64,000 nt of DNA, taken from assembly GCA_006176705.1 (NCBI GenBank), contig QRFJ01001933.1, forward strand, positions 372,001 through 436,000, given 5' to 3'. The notes beneath the pieces were generated by a model. That model was not told where the DNA came from. It ran no database searches and saw nothing but the letters and a program-made list of their open reading frames with translations. The DNA comes from Cocos nucifera (lineage: Eukaryota > Streptophyta > Magnoliopsida > Arecales > Arecaceae). The position numbers and the translations under genes are program-made. Below are positions 22,480 through 34,380 of this stretch, one piece after another. Numbering within the stretch: the first letter of the stretch is position 1; each line of letters opens with the position of its first letter.

Positions 22480-23400
22480 TTGTTGATGTCTTGAAGGGAA
22501 AAAGGTAAGAGAAAAGTTATTTTCTCGTAGAGATTTTTCTAACCTTCTTCTTATTTCTTTTTGTGTAATTTTTATGTGATAAAAATCAGAGAAAAAGAGA
22601 TGAAGATCATGAGGAAAGATGGGGCCATGTTCCTTGGAGAAAGGTTCTTCATCTGGACATCAAACGTTGATGTCTTGAAGGCACAAAGGTAAGAGAAGAT
22701 TGTCTTCTCTAGTTGTTTTCATTTAATCTTTCCTTCTTATTTTCTTTATATATTTTTATGTGATAAAAATCTAAGAGAGAGAGAGAGGAAGAGGGCATGG
22801 GGATCTATGCTCCAAGGTGTTGGGGCATAGTGATCATCTTTGGACATGATCTAATCATGTCCTAATGCAAGAAGAAGAAGAGAAGAAGGTCTTCTCTTAG
22901 GGTTTCTTTGAGAACCCTTCTTCTCTTCTTCTTTTTTTTATGGGATTTTTGTATGAATAAAATCAGAAATCTTAGATCTGGAAACTTAGGAAAAATCCTA
23001 GAGGAGAAGGTCTCCTCTTGTCCTAGCATAGAGATGTTTTCACGACATTAATCATTGATGTCCTGAAGGAGAAGATTTGTCTTCTCTTAGGATTTGTTTT
23101 TTCTTGATTTTATTTTTTAATTTATGGGAGATCAAATGGTTGGATTCTTTCCTTATTCCTCCTAGTGTTCTTCATCTCTTGCAGTGTCCAAGAGATCTGA
23201 AGAACATGTATTTGATAAACCATCGAAGGGATCCACGAGAAGCTAGCACTTCGAGCAGATCTTCGTTCAACAAACCTCCGACCTGTGTTGTAGTTTCGTG
23301 TGGATTATCTGTAAAGGTCAGATGCTTGTGCATTTTCAAAGGCAACAATGGATTCAATCGTAGAGTTCTCGACCCATGCAAAGGTAAGAGATCTAATCTC
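22480..23400 (+). repeat. Degenerate tandem units with splice-donor-like motifs
   Basis: About four imperfect units contain GTTGATGTCTTGAAGG or a variant, then CTTCTTCTT-rich text and ATGTGATAAAAATC. AAGGTAAGAG, a strong plant 5' splice-site match, occurs at 22502, 22686 and 23381. Confidence 0.5.
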
Positions 23401-23656
23401 TTGGTGACCTAGATGAGATCTAGGGTTGATCTAGAATTATTCTAGATCTAGGTATTAATATGATCAATACCACCTATGATTAATTTAATTTCACATTTAT
23501 ATTTATATCATAACATGTTATAGATCCTTGATGTAGGGTTTTGTAATTTGATTACATGCATATTATAGATTAAATAGTTTAATCTATATCTTCCACTGGT
23601 CTATATTTCGAAAAAGTTTTAAAATCTATGCATGAAATCCTGCATATTTTCCAACA

Positions 23657-24130
23657 AAAAGAAACTTGGGTGGATGAACTTTATCATGTACTCTAGGCTT
23701 ATAGAACTATCCAAAGATTATCAACTAGAGAGACTCCATTTGCTTTGGCTTCTAGAAAGGAAACGATCATCTCAATAGAACTTAAACTTCCTTCAACGCG
23801 GGTTATAGCATTCAATGAATAGCGAAACTCGCAAGATCTTAGAGCCAACCTTACCTTATCGGAACAAAAGTGAGAAGAAGGTCAAATTTGGATGGTGGCT
23901 TACAAGCAGAAAGTGGTCTGCTATTATAATTTCAGAGTCAAAAGTAGAGTATTTAAGGTGGGGGATCTGGTACTTCGACAAGCAGATGTCTCACAACCTT
24001 AGAATCAAGGAAAGCTCACTCCAAATTGGGAAGGCCCTTATGTGGTCATTGAAGTCATCTGACTTGAAACTTATTATCTAAAAAAACTTGGAGGAGCTGC
24101 TCTCCCACGATCATGAAACTCAAAAAATTT
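23657..24130 (+). pseudogene. Tat integrase, C-terminal part
   Basis: The frame resumes as KETWVDELYHVL, then a TAG where a tryptophan is usual, and AYRT. The chromatin-facing C-terminus includes VFKVGDLVLRQAD and NWEGPYVV. Stops are frequent. It ends pol, and the tandem-repeat region follows. Confidence 0.75.
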
Positions 24131-25851
24131 GCGAATGTACTATCAATAATCCCATTTTAATAAAATTTCTTTACTTTAACATCCTTGCCTTTGGTGCAAA
24201 GCTATGATGACTAGAAATAACCTCTCGAACTTTGTTACGAAACAAAGTAGAAGACCTCCAGTTATATAAGACAGAAGAAAATGGGGAGAGGCCCTCTCAA
24301 TGGCCCTTCAGTGCCCCAGCAATCTTGTTAGAAATTGGAGGAGAACCTCATTCTGACAAGGATAAAAGCTAACCATGTTAGAAATAGAAGGAGAATCTCA
24401 TCCTAACATGGATGAAGACCTCCGATTATATAAGATAGGAGAAAATAGGGAGAGGCCCATTCAACAGCCCTTCAGTGCCCCAGCAACCTCATCAAGAATA
24501 GGAGAAGAATCTCATCTAGATAAGGATAAAAGCTAACCATATAGGAAGAGAACCTTGTCCTAATATGGATGAAGTCCTCCAATTATATTAGACAGGAGAA
24601 AATGGGGAGAGGCCCTCTCAACGGCCTTCAGTGCCCCAGCAACCTTGTCAAGAATAGAAGGAGAATTCTCATCCTAACAAGGATAAAAGCTAACCACATT
24701 AGAAACAAGACAAGAACCTCATCCTAATATGGATGAAGACCTCCAATTATATAAGATAGGAGGAAATGGGAAAAGGCCCTCTCAATGACCCTTCAGTGCC
24801 CTAGTAATCTTATCAGGAATGGGAGGAGAACCTCATCCTGATAAGGGTAAAAGCTAACCATGTTAGGAATAGGCGGAGAACCTCATCCTAACATGGATTA
24901 AGACCTCTGATTATATAAGATAGGAGAAAATGGAGAGAGGCCCACTCAATGGTCCTTCAGTACCCCAGTAACCTTATCAGGAATAGGAGAAGAATCTCAT
25001 TCTGATAAGGGTAAAAGCTAATCTTGTTAGGAATAGGAGAAGAACCTCATCATAACATGGATGAAGACCTCTAGTTATATAAGATAGGAGAAAATAAAGA
25101 GAGGCCCACTCAATGATCCTTCAGTGCCCCAACAACCTTGTCAGGAGTAGGAGGAGAACCTCATCCTGATAAGGATAAAAGCTAACCATGTTAGGAACAA
25201 AAAAAAAACTCATCCTAACATGGATGAAGACCTTCGATTATATAAGATAGGAGGAAATGGAGAGAGAGGCCCACTCAATGGCTCTTTAGTGCCCCAACAG
25301 CCTTGTTAAGAATAGGAGAAGAACCTCATCCTAACCAGGATAAAAGCTAACCACGTTAGAAACTTGAGGAGAACCTCATCCTAACATGGATGAAGACCTC
25401 TGGTTATATAAGATAGGAAAAAATAGGGAGAGATCCTCTTAATGACCTTTCAATGCCCCAGCAACCTTGTTAGGAACAAGTGGAGAACCTCATCTTGACA
25501 AGGGTAAAAGCAAACCATGTTAGAAATAGGAGAAAAACCTTGTCATAACATGGATGAAGACCATCAATTATCTAAGATAGGAGAAAATGGAGAGACATCC
25601 ACTTAACGGCCCTTCAGTGCCATAGCAATCTTATTAGGAATAGGAGGAGAACCTTGTCCAGACAAGGATAAAAGCTAACCACATTTAGAACAGGAGGAGA
25701 ACCTCATCCAAATATGGATGAAGACCTTCGATTATCTAAGAGAGGAGAAAAAAGAGAGAGGGCCACTCAATGGTCCTTCAGTTCCTCAGCAATCTTGTCA
25801 GGAATAGGTGGAGAACATCGTCCTAACAAGGGTAAAAGCTAACCACATTAG
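24131..25851 (+). repeat. 165-bp tandem array in the Tat 3' region, part 1
   Basis: From about 24247, about ten units follow at about 24250, 24415, 24570, 24736, 24901, 25064, 25228, 25397, 25559 and 25722. Each starts near GAAGACCTCCRATTATATAAG and contains GGCCCACTCAATGRCCCTTCAGTGCC, here split for brevity into GGCCCACTCAAT and CCTTCAGTGCC. Each unit also holds a roughly 50-bp subrepeat twice (GGAGAACCTCATCC). The array is cut by the Angela-like element at 25852 and resumes at 49243. Tandem arrays between pol and 3' LTR are known in Tat elements. Confidence 0.85.
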
Positions 25852-28116
25852 TGAAGGAAAAATCCTATTTTCCACCGTAGGATCGTGCAGATCTAATTAG
25901 ATCTGAGATAATTTTTTTAAAAAAATTTCTAAATAATCTAATTAGATCTAAGAGTTCTCAGATCTAATCATGCTAATCTAATATTGAAAAATAAAACAAA
26001 ATTTAAATCAGATTTAATTTTATACCTTGTTTGGGTAATCTGATTATCCTACGATGATCCTGATATTTCCTAAGGTTCTGGAAGGAGCCACGCATGCGCC
26101 TGGATTCTACTAATATCTACTTAGGAAGGATTAGGATGTCTTCTTCTTGCAAATCTTTTCTCCAAAGATCAGATCTAAATCTGATCTAGAAGTCCTTCAA
26201 AAAATTTTTGAAGGCAGCATGTCTGTCTCACGAACACCATTGTGTAGATGCTGAACTCTTCATAAATTTGATTGGATCTTCTTCTAAGATTTGTGTCTAA
26301 CCTTTTAGACATGTAGAAGAGAGGGAGAAAGAGGATAGAGGGGGCGTGGGATATCTAGAATAGCAGCCTTTAAGTATGAAAAATATTTCTACATTAAGAG
26401 CCTTGGTGCAAGGATTCTTATACAAAAGCATAGCACCAAGTTAGAGTCCCTCTTTGACCAAAATCCTCATTTTTTCAACCATTGGGATACTAGACTTGAT
26501 CTCTATGAAAATCCCCAGATCCCATCTAATTTTGATGCTAAAAATCAATCTAGAAGGTGGCGGCATGAGTAGATAGGGAAGACTGCACTGTGCCTAGGAC
26601 TCTTCCCTCAAGAGTTGGATCCAAATCAAACTCAATCATAACTTATTTTAGATACCTCCAAAAATTATAAAATTTGGTACATCCAATGTATAATTCATGC
26701 TCTATCGCATATCTTAAAGATAGATCAAAATAGTTTCTAGAGAATTTTCAAAAAGCATCTATTCAGGAGACCCTCAATACTCTCAAATATGTCAACTTTT
26801 GACCCAAGTCCAATTTGACTATGAATAGATTTAATTTCTATAATTAATCTAACCTAGACTTGTTCCAATCAGATGAAAATAAATCCATTCAAAATATAAG
26901 AATGAGCTAAATCAAATTTTACTTGATTGTGATGAATCAAAAAGATTTTAGAAGGAGAAAGTCAGGCACAATCGTGTGCTAGCATGATTACCTTGAACCT
27001 GATTGCATCTAATCCAAATAAATCAAACTGGATTAGCTCAATTTATGACATCCAGATCTAAACCCTTATTTATGTGACTCAGTTAGGTTCAATTCTATAT
27101 GATAATAACATAAGTCACAATCTCCATCATCGACATCATCGAAACATCTTTCGATGGATCAAAACTTTTCTGATTCATACAATTAGAATAATTGATCATC
27201 AAAATTATTCTAATTACTCCCAAAATCCATCAGTGATACCTAGCAATATATGATGCCAATCCATCAGAACTGAAAGTGAAACTCTTGGTGCAGTTACCTA
27301 TATGATTGGGTTCTTCTATCTTGAATCCCGACAGGATTAGGGTTAAGGTGAACTCCTCAAACCCAATGTCCGTCATATGAATTAATCATTCAATTCGAGT
27401 CCAATGTGAAACCCTAATAGAAACTCTTTCTATCATCTTCATTCTATCATGGCTATGGGCTTAAGGACTCAATCTCATGATTATTATAGGGCTACTCCTC
27501 ATCAACTGAGGTAGATAGATTCCATTATTGGTGCAATCTAATTCCTACAATGAACATACTATAGCCAACATACACCTCAAGATTTTGAATGGCTAGGAGA
27601 TTGAGTTATGGTGTAGTCAAACTATAACACCCTCAAGGTGAACTATCAATGCACCTCAGATCAAAGAACCATACACATCACTGTAGCATTGAGTCAGTCA
27701 TCGATTAGAAGGTAGACTTTCTTATGACTACTTGAGGTGGTCACGCTCAGTGCTCTCATTCTCTAACAAGTATCTATACTCTCTCTCCAATGTCTCCACA
27801 CCATAGACTCAAGGCACGTCTATCCTAAGAAAGCGATCATAGACCAACCTTCCGGATCGATCAGCATTCTCATGATGATTCTACAGTCAGGAGCATTTTA
27901 TGAGTTAATTATAAAAATTCATGCCTTAAATTTTCAACTCTTGAAAATATGAATTTTCATTACCATTAACTCAAAGGATGTATCACAGATACTTTTAAAT
28001 ACACACTGTGATAGAAAAATAACCCATTTATTAATTTATAGTTAAAATTATAAAATTATTCTTAGAAGTATATTATAAGTGAAAGCCAATCTGACTTCTA
28101 GGGTATACATCTAACA
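25852..28116 (-). repeat. 3' LTR of the Angela-like element
   Basis: It aligns over its length with 46972-49237. On + it starts TGAAGGAAAAATCC and ends CATCTAACA. A promoter could not be assigned with confidence. Confidence 0.88.
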
Positions 28117-28133
28117 AACTCCCACTTGACCTA
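28117..28133 (-). other. Polypurine tract of the Angela-like element
   Basis: On the - strand, GGTCAAGTGGGAGTT directly precedes the LTR start TGTTAGATG. AAGTGGGAG-type tracts are usual for copia. Confidence 0.65.
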
Positions 28134-28187
28134 AAGTCAATTGGCTACAAATCTAAGTCTCATCTTTTCAAGGTGGGCTTTGATCTT

Positions 28188-28493
28188 CTATTGGCTCAAT
28201 GACTTTGTTAGCAAGTCAGCCGCATTATCTACAATATTGACTTTCTTGACCTTGACGTATTCCTTCTCGAGGTAATTGCGGATGATGTGGTATTGCCGCT
28301 CGTTGTGCTTAGATTTTTTATGAGACCTTAGCTCCTTAGCTAGGGCTATGGCACCATTATTATCGCAGTACAGAGGGATGGCATCTGATGGCATCATTGC
28401 GAGCTCTGAGACAAACTTCTTGTACCAGAATGCCTCCTTTGCAACTTTCGATGCAACGATGTACTCTGCTTCCATGGTGGAATCTACTATCAC
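28188..28493 (-). pseudogene. Angela-like RNase H
   Basis: A 101-codon open piece has STMEAEYIVASKVAKEAFW, LYCDNNGAIALAKE and HNERQYHIIRNYLEK, and ends in DNAADLLTKSLSQ. The acidic residues in MEAEY and CDNN are present. It is the C-terminal domain of pol and lies just upstream of the polypurine tract. Confidence 0.85.
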
Positions 28494-28610
28494 TATCTGC
28501 TTGAAACTTTTTCAGCTGATAGCATCACCATTATAAATAAACAGACTTTCAGATGTCGACTTTTGATCATCTATATTAGACATAAAATTTGAGTCTGTAT
28601 ACCCCTAGAC

Positions 28611-29930
28611 CTAGAGTTCTCCATTACCAAAGACTAGAAACATATCCTTAGTCCTTTTCAAGTACTTAAGGATACATTTCACAAAAGTCCAGTGCTCTTC
28701 ATCTAGATTTGATTGATACTGACTCATGATGCTCACAGCATGGGCAATATCAGGTCGTGTATAGAGCATGGCATATATGAGGCTCCCTATTGCTGAAGCA
28801 TAAGGGATCTTGCTCATGTGTTCAATCTCCTCAGGTGTGTTGGGACACATCTTCTAGGACAGATGAACATCATGTCTGAAGGGCACCAATCCCCTCTTGG
28901 AGTTTTTCATGCAAAATCTCTTTAGCACCTCCTCTATGTACATCTTCTATAAGAGATCCAGCATCCTATTTGGTATATCTCTATAGACCTTAATTCCTAG
29001 AATAAGGGATGCCTCTTCTAGGTCTTTCATGAAGAATTCTTTAAACAACCATATTTTGATCATAGTCAATATGGGAATATCATTTTCAATTAGGAGGATG
29101 TTAACCATGTATAGTATGAGAAAGACAACAGCACTCCCACTGACCTTTTTGAAAACACAAGGCTCCTCCTCATTCTTGATGAATCCAAATGATTTACACA
29201 AGGCTCCTCCTCATTCTTGATGAATCCAAATGATTTGATTACATCATTGAAATAAGCATTCCAGCTCTGAGATGCTTGCTTACGTCCATATATGGATCTT
29301 TGCAGCTTGCAGACCTTGTGATCAGTATCACTAGATGTGAAACCCAGCAGTTGTTCCATATAGATATCTTCCTCAAGATATCTATTTAAGAATGCTATTT
29401 TCACGTCCATCTACTAAATTTCATAATCAAAATAGACTGCAATAGCAAGCAATGTGTGGATGAATTTGAGCATGGCTATTGGCAAAAAAGTATCCTGATA
29501 GTCAATGTCTTCACACTGACTATACCCTTTTGCTACGAGCCTTGCTTTGAATGTCCCTACATTCCCATCGACACCTATCTTTCTCTTGAAGATCCATTTA
29601 CACCCAATAGGTACTATACCTTCAGGTGGATCTACCAAGGTCCAGACTTGATTCGAGCACATTGAGACAATCTCTGACTTTATTGCCTCTAATCATTTCT
29701 CAGAGTCGATATCTAATATTGCCTCATCATAGGTTTTGGGATCATCACCATGAATTCCTTTTCCTATGAGGAACATTTTCTCTACGTCCTCTAAAATAGT
29801 ACCTAAGTACCTTTCAGAGGGATGAAAAATCCTTTTTGATCTATGAGGTGGATGAGGTAGTGATTGGACTGGCTCAATCTGATTTAGTTTCATAGGTTCC
29901 TTGGCTCGTGGCTCTTGGGAGACTTTTTCC
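28611..29930 (-). pseudogene. Angela-like reverse transcriptase
   Basis: It has VWTLVDPPEGIVPIGCKWIF and FKARLVAKGYSQ (29414-29662), MDVKIAFLN (about 29390-29410), KLQRSIYGRKQASQSW, then RPDIAHAV and DEEHWTFVKCILKYLK (28611-28850). The catalytic YVDD is changed to YMVN at 29100-29111, which should abolish activity. A 41-bp tandem duplication at about 29155-29236 also shifts the frame. Confidence 0.87.
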
Positions 29931-29939
29931 TCGAGCCTA

Positions 29940-30850
29940 ATCTATCTTCTGATGCCACCATCTTGAATAAACTATTTTTTAAGAAAGATGGCATGTCGAC
30001 TCACAATCATATTATGATCTTTTGAAAGATAGAAATAATATCCTAATAACTCTTTAGGATATCCTATGAACTGACCTCTAAAGGACCTAGACTCTAATTT
30101 ATCTGCCTATTGTCTTTTGACATGGGTCGGACAATTCTAAATTCTGAGATGACTCAGACTTGGTTTTTTACCATGCCATATCTTATTCGGTGTGGTAGGA
30201 ATGATTTTAGATGGAACCCTATTCAGTAGATATATAACGGTCAATAGACTATGTTCTTAAAAAAACTCAGGAAGGTCCGTGAAACTCATCATGGATTGGA
30301 CCATATCTAATAGGATTTGATTTCTCCATTCTGAAACTCCATTGAGTTGAGGCATTCCAGGTGGAGTCCATTAAGAGACTATGCCATTATCCTTAAGATA
30401 GTCAAGGAATTTTCGACTAAGATATTTGCCTCCTTGATCTGATTGAAGAATCTTAATGGGTTTTTCTATTTATTTTTCTACTTCAAGTCTGAATTTTTTG
30501 AACTTTTCAAAAGCTTCAGACTTGTGTCGCATCAAAAACACATACCCATACCGAGATAAATCATTAGTAAAGGTGATGAAGTAAATGTAATTGCCCCTGG
30601 CTGACACATCAAATGGACTGCATACATCAGTATGTACTAGGACAAACAGGTCTATGGCTCTTTTTTCATGTCCTATAAAAAGGAGCTTGGTCATTTTGCT
30701 ATGAAGGCATGATTCATAAATCGGATATGACTTGAAAGTCAACAGACTCAATAGTCCAGATTTCTCCAGTTTGTTAACCCTGTCTTTAGCTATATGACCT
30801 AGCCTAAGGTGCCAAAGATACCTATCATTTAGACTATCCCTAGGTCACTT
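29940..30850 (-). pseudogene. Angela-like integrase
   Basis: The zinc domain is near 30680-30830 in changing frames (LRLGHIAKDRV; ESCLHSKMTK). The open piece 30470-30751 holds VHTDVCSPFDVSARG and FITFTNDLSRYGYVFLMRHK, where the second core aspartate of the usual DD pair is asparagine. The C-terminal part is at about 29940-30120. There are many stops. Confidence 0.8.
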
Positions 30851-31061
30851 TGATTCTATGGCATTCATATTTTGCTTGATATTGAAAATAGAAACATCAA
30901 TATGTAACTGATAGAGATCATTTATAAGGAAACCACTTGCAATTTTATTTTTTTCATAAAGATATTATAATGGTCCTTAAGAAAACTAATTACATAGCGT
31001 TCTTGTGCTAAATATGAAATAAAAATCAAATTTTTGCTTGCTGCATACACAATAATAGTCC

Positions 31062-32110
31062 CTAAGAACTAAATCTAATCTTGATGGTAATCATAGAGGA
31101 TGGGTTTTCATGGCCATAACTTGCTCCATTCTCGATGCGTAGGATCATCTCACCATCTCTCAGCCTCCTGCTATCCTCAAGATCCTGCATAGAAGTGCAT
31201 AAGTGAGCACTAGAACCAGAGTCAAGCACCCAACTAGATGTAGAAGAAATCGTAAGATTAGATTCTATAATGAGCTTACCTCCAGAAGGACCTACCTCCT
31301 TATTCTTTAGGTTGGCCAGGTAAAAAGGGTAGTTCTGCTTCCAATAGCCGTTAGTGTTGCAATAAAAATATTTTTTTTTATCAGCGGCCTTCTTCGGCTC
31401 TACCTTCTTCTTCTTCTCACCATCCATCTTCTGCTTCTTCACAAACTTCTTCTTCTTTCCAAAAGACTTTCTCTTGGAAGAAGTCCGCTCCATAGTAAGT
31501 ACTGAGCCTTTAGAATCTTTCATAGAAAGCTCAATAGTAACCAGCATATTCATGAGCTCAGCCAAGGTATTCTGAAGTTTATGCATATGGTAGTTCATGA
31601 TGAACTATCCATACGCATCAGTCAAGGACTGTAGAATTTTGTCAGTCTATAGATTCTGATCTAACTTGACACCAAGCTTTTCAAGCTCTTCAAAGTTCTT
31701 GATCATCATCAAACAATTATCTTGGACCGACTGTCCATCATACATTTGAACCTTAAATAGTTTTTTAGTGATTTGATATTTGGCTACATGACTCTGTTCA
31801 TCAAACAACTCTTGTAAGTGAGCCAACATTTGGTGGCTAGTCCTAATGTCTTTATATTGGCACTAAAGCTCATCAGACATCGAGCCCAACATGTAATGCC
31901 AGACTTTGTTATCTTCATTCATCCACTTCTTGAGAGATGCTCTCTGATCAACAGATGGATGGGCTGGTAAGGTGGGAGGATCTTATTCTAGCACATGAGT
32001 CAACTTCTCAGAATCTAAAATAATTTTGAAGTTTCGGAACTAATCCTCATAGTTGGATTCGGTCAATCTATGGGTGTCCAAGATATGGGCTAGTGGGTTG
32101 GATGCAGATA
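31062..32110 (-). pseudogene. Angela-like gag and protease
   Basis: On - from about 32110: a gag body with stops (open 31647-31829, LAHLQELFDEQSHVAKYQI), then 31062-31598 with a lysine-rich linker and a damaged zinc knuckle (FYCNTNGYWKQNYPFY, histidine and last cysteine lost). The retropepsin motif WVLDSGSSAHLC has its DSG intact at 31212-31223. The gag would form particles and the protease would process Gag-Pol. Confidence 0.8.
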
Positions 32111-32294
32111 TTTTTTTATAGAAAATTAAAATTTCTAGTTAAATTTTATAATTAGACTTAACTAATTTATTTAAATTCTTTTAAAAAAATAAATTAGGCT
32201 CTCACTATTTACTCGGATCCCTACACTTTCTTGGTAGAGATGTGAAAATCTCCATGATTATTGATTTCTAGTGGGTGGTGTGGTCCATCCAACT
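32111..32294 (-). other. Angela-like 5' internal region, near part
   Basis: AT-rich leader or start of gag on the - strand, separated from the rest of the leader (45240-46957) by the Tork-like insertion. CAACT at 32290-32294 is the left TSD of that insertion. Confidence 0.55.
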
Positions 32295-32889
32295 TGTGAG
32301 CTCAGAAGTGGCACTCTTAAGTCTTAGAAACATGAGAAGATAGATCATGAAAAGATGAGAGCGAGCCAAAAGAAAAATCAATCTCAATAGTAAAGTTCAG
32401 AAACTGGACCAACTCACTTTGAGACTGAGTCGGCTTAGTTGAAAACTGGATTGGCTCAGTCTAGAACTGGGTCGGCTAGGTCTCAGAGAAAAACTCAGAT
32501 AAAGAGCAGTATTTTTGGATAGTTGGCATGATACACAACTGGATTGGCTCAGTCTGGGACTGAGCCGACCCAATCATAGGTTAGTCGACTCAATTTTTGT
32601 GGGTTATTATTTTGTATACGTGGATTGTTTGGATTTGAAAAGTTTTTCTATGAGCTTGGGCTTGATCCTTCGTAAAGTATATATACTGAAAATAGGTCAA
32701 GATTGTAAGTGTGCTGAAATATACTGAATAAAAGCTCTTTTCTCTTGAAAATCTCTTCTTCTCTTCTTCTCTATTCCTTGATTTATTTGATCATGCTTCT
32801 ACAAAAATCACTAAGAAGTACTTTCTTGTTGCTTGGCTAATCAATAGTAGCCACGCTGATCCATGTAGGAAAAGCATATATTTCCAACA
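32295..32889 (+). repeat. 5' LTR of Tork-like element
   Basis: It begins TGTGAGCTCAGAAGTGG and ends TTTCCAACA. It contains seven or so imperfect 21-bp tandem motifs like AACTGGATTGGCTCAGTCTAG (32405-32605), a possible TATA box near 32679 and a pyrimidine-rich U5. It matches 37224-37560 plus 44972-45234. Confidence 0.88.
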
Positions 32890-32891
32890 TT

Positions 32892-32903
32892 TGGTATCAA
32901 AGC
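32892..32903 (+). other. Primer-binding site of Tork-like element
   Basis: TGGTATCAAAGC, two bases after the LTR, differs by one base from the initiator-Met site. Confidence 0.8.
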
Positions 32904-33158
32904 GGTGTTGCATGGAAAGAAGGAAGACACCTAGGGTTTACTACATCCAGGATCTGTTGCATCAGATTTTATCCTAAAAAATTTTAGTTTGCTTCATGGT
33001 TGTCTCTAGATTGAGATGAAGATTGTTTACACGAAGGAACAGTGATACAGAAGTTTGGAAAGAGAATCTAGGGCTAGTTAGAACTTCTATGAAGGATAGT
33101 TTTACTGGTGTGTGATCGTGAAGGGTGTTAGAAATCTGTTCTTGACTTGTTTGAAGTC

Positions 33159-33990
33159 ATGGGATCAAGTGGATTTAAGATGAATTTTGAAAAGTTCAAT
33201 GGAAAGAAAAACTTTACCCTATGGCAGTAAAGAGTAAAGAACTTGTTGGTTCAGCAGAGGATTTACAAGGTCTTGACAAAAGAAAAGCCAAAAAAGATCA
33301 GTGCTGAGGATTGGAAAGAGTTAGAGAAAATTATTTTAATACAATCCAGATGTGCTTGGACGATTAGGTTTTGCCTGAGGTTTGCACAAAGACTACGGCA
33401 AAGGGGCTCTGGGAGAGACTGGACAACACATACATGGGAAAGAACATGACGAACAAGCTATGATTGAAGAAACAGCTATATAGTCTGAGGATGCCCGAAG
33501 GCGAAGATCTTGTTGCATATATCTAAAGATTCAATCAGGTGTGCTCTATGATGATGAGTTTGGATGTGAAGATCGATGAGGAGGATCGAGCATTGCTACT
33601 ATTATGTTCTCTCCCAGGTTCATATAATGGTCTCATAACAACTTTAGTTTATGCAAAGGAGATCCTAAACTATGAAGAGATTGTTGGTGTGCTCAGATCA
33701 AATGAGCAAAGGGAGAAGATCTGCAAGGAAGACCGAGTCTGAGATCTTGACTGTGAATGAAAGATAGGGAAGATCAAAGGAGAAGACAAGAGGAAAATCC
33801 AAGGGTAGGTCAAAGTCTCACGATCAGAGGAAATGACATTGAAATGTTATAAATGTCATCAGCCTGGACACCTGAGGAGAGATTGTCCCCTTTTGAGATC
33901 AGAAAAAGAGAAGGCCAGCAAGGGAGATGATACATCTTCTATGAGCAGTGGAGAAGACCAGCTAGTTGTATCAAATGGATCCATAGAGTG
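33159..33990 (+). pseudogene. Tork-like gag
   Basis: The start MGSSGFKMNFEKFNGKKNF is followed by a stop in WQ*RVKNLLVQQ, then a gag body in shifting frames. LLLLCSLPGSYNGLITTL and the end GVLRSNEQREK parallel the gag-only elements closely. The zinc knuckle CYKCHQPGHLRRDC at 33845-33886 is intact. It would package RNA, and by similarity it could package gag-only element RNA. Confidence 0.85.
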
Positions 33991-34380
33991 TCATACTATG
34001 TGGATATTAGATTCAGCATGCTCGCGCCACTATACTTCTCATCGGGAGTAATTTGCTATCTACCAGAAGGTCAATGGTGGAAGTGTCAGCCTTAGAGATG
34101 ATCACCCATGCAAAGTAGCTGAAATTGGCTCTATCATAATGAGGATGTACGATAGGATCATTCATACATTATCAAATATCAGGCATGTACCAGATTTGAA
34201 AAAGAATTTGATCTCTTTGGGCTACTTGGAGGAGCAGGGTTATGCTTTTTGTAGCTAGGCTAGGAGTGGATGTCTGAAAATTTCTAAGGGAGCTTTGGTG
34301 GTGATGAGAGGTAGAAGACTGAGCAACAATCTTTACAGAATGGAAGGCTCGGTGGTAAATGATAGTGCGGAGGTGCTAGC
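33991..34380 (+). pseudogene. Tork-like protease
   Basis: MWILDSACSRHYTSHRE carries the active-site aspartate at 34010, with alanine in place of the usual glycine. Downstream it reads like IRHVPDLKKNLISLG with a TAG near 34257. It would release mature proteins from the polyprotein. Confidence 0.78.

Larger units (their letters stand above)
20513..23656. mobile_element. Solo LTR of a copia-like element (about 3.1 kb)
   Basis: It begins TGTTAGAAAATG and ends TTTTCCAACA, and it interrupts the Tat integrase. There is no primer site, pol or second LTR inside. The start resembles the Angela-like LTR of this window read on its own strand (TGTTAGATGTATACCC). The flanks GTAAG and AAAAG are a poor TSD, but the host protein frame resumes across the site. 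Unequal recombination between LTRs of a full element would leave this. Internal repeats at 21465-21590 and about 22480-23130 probably account for the unusual length. Confidence 0.7.

Noticed and set aside
22106..23412. Open frames of 92 and 111 codons inside the solo LTR
   Set aside because: No domain or family wording; they overlap degenerate tandem repeats of an LTR.
23815..24081. 88-codon open frame after the solo LTR
   Set aside because: It is out of frame with the Tat integrase C-terminus, which is readable in another frame at the same place.
24247..25851. Regularly spaced repeats considered as a CRISPR array
   Set aside because: Units are about 165 bp, degenerate, head-to-tail without unique spacers, and belong to a plant gypsy element.
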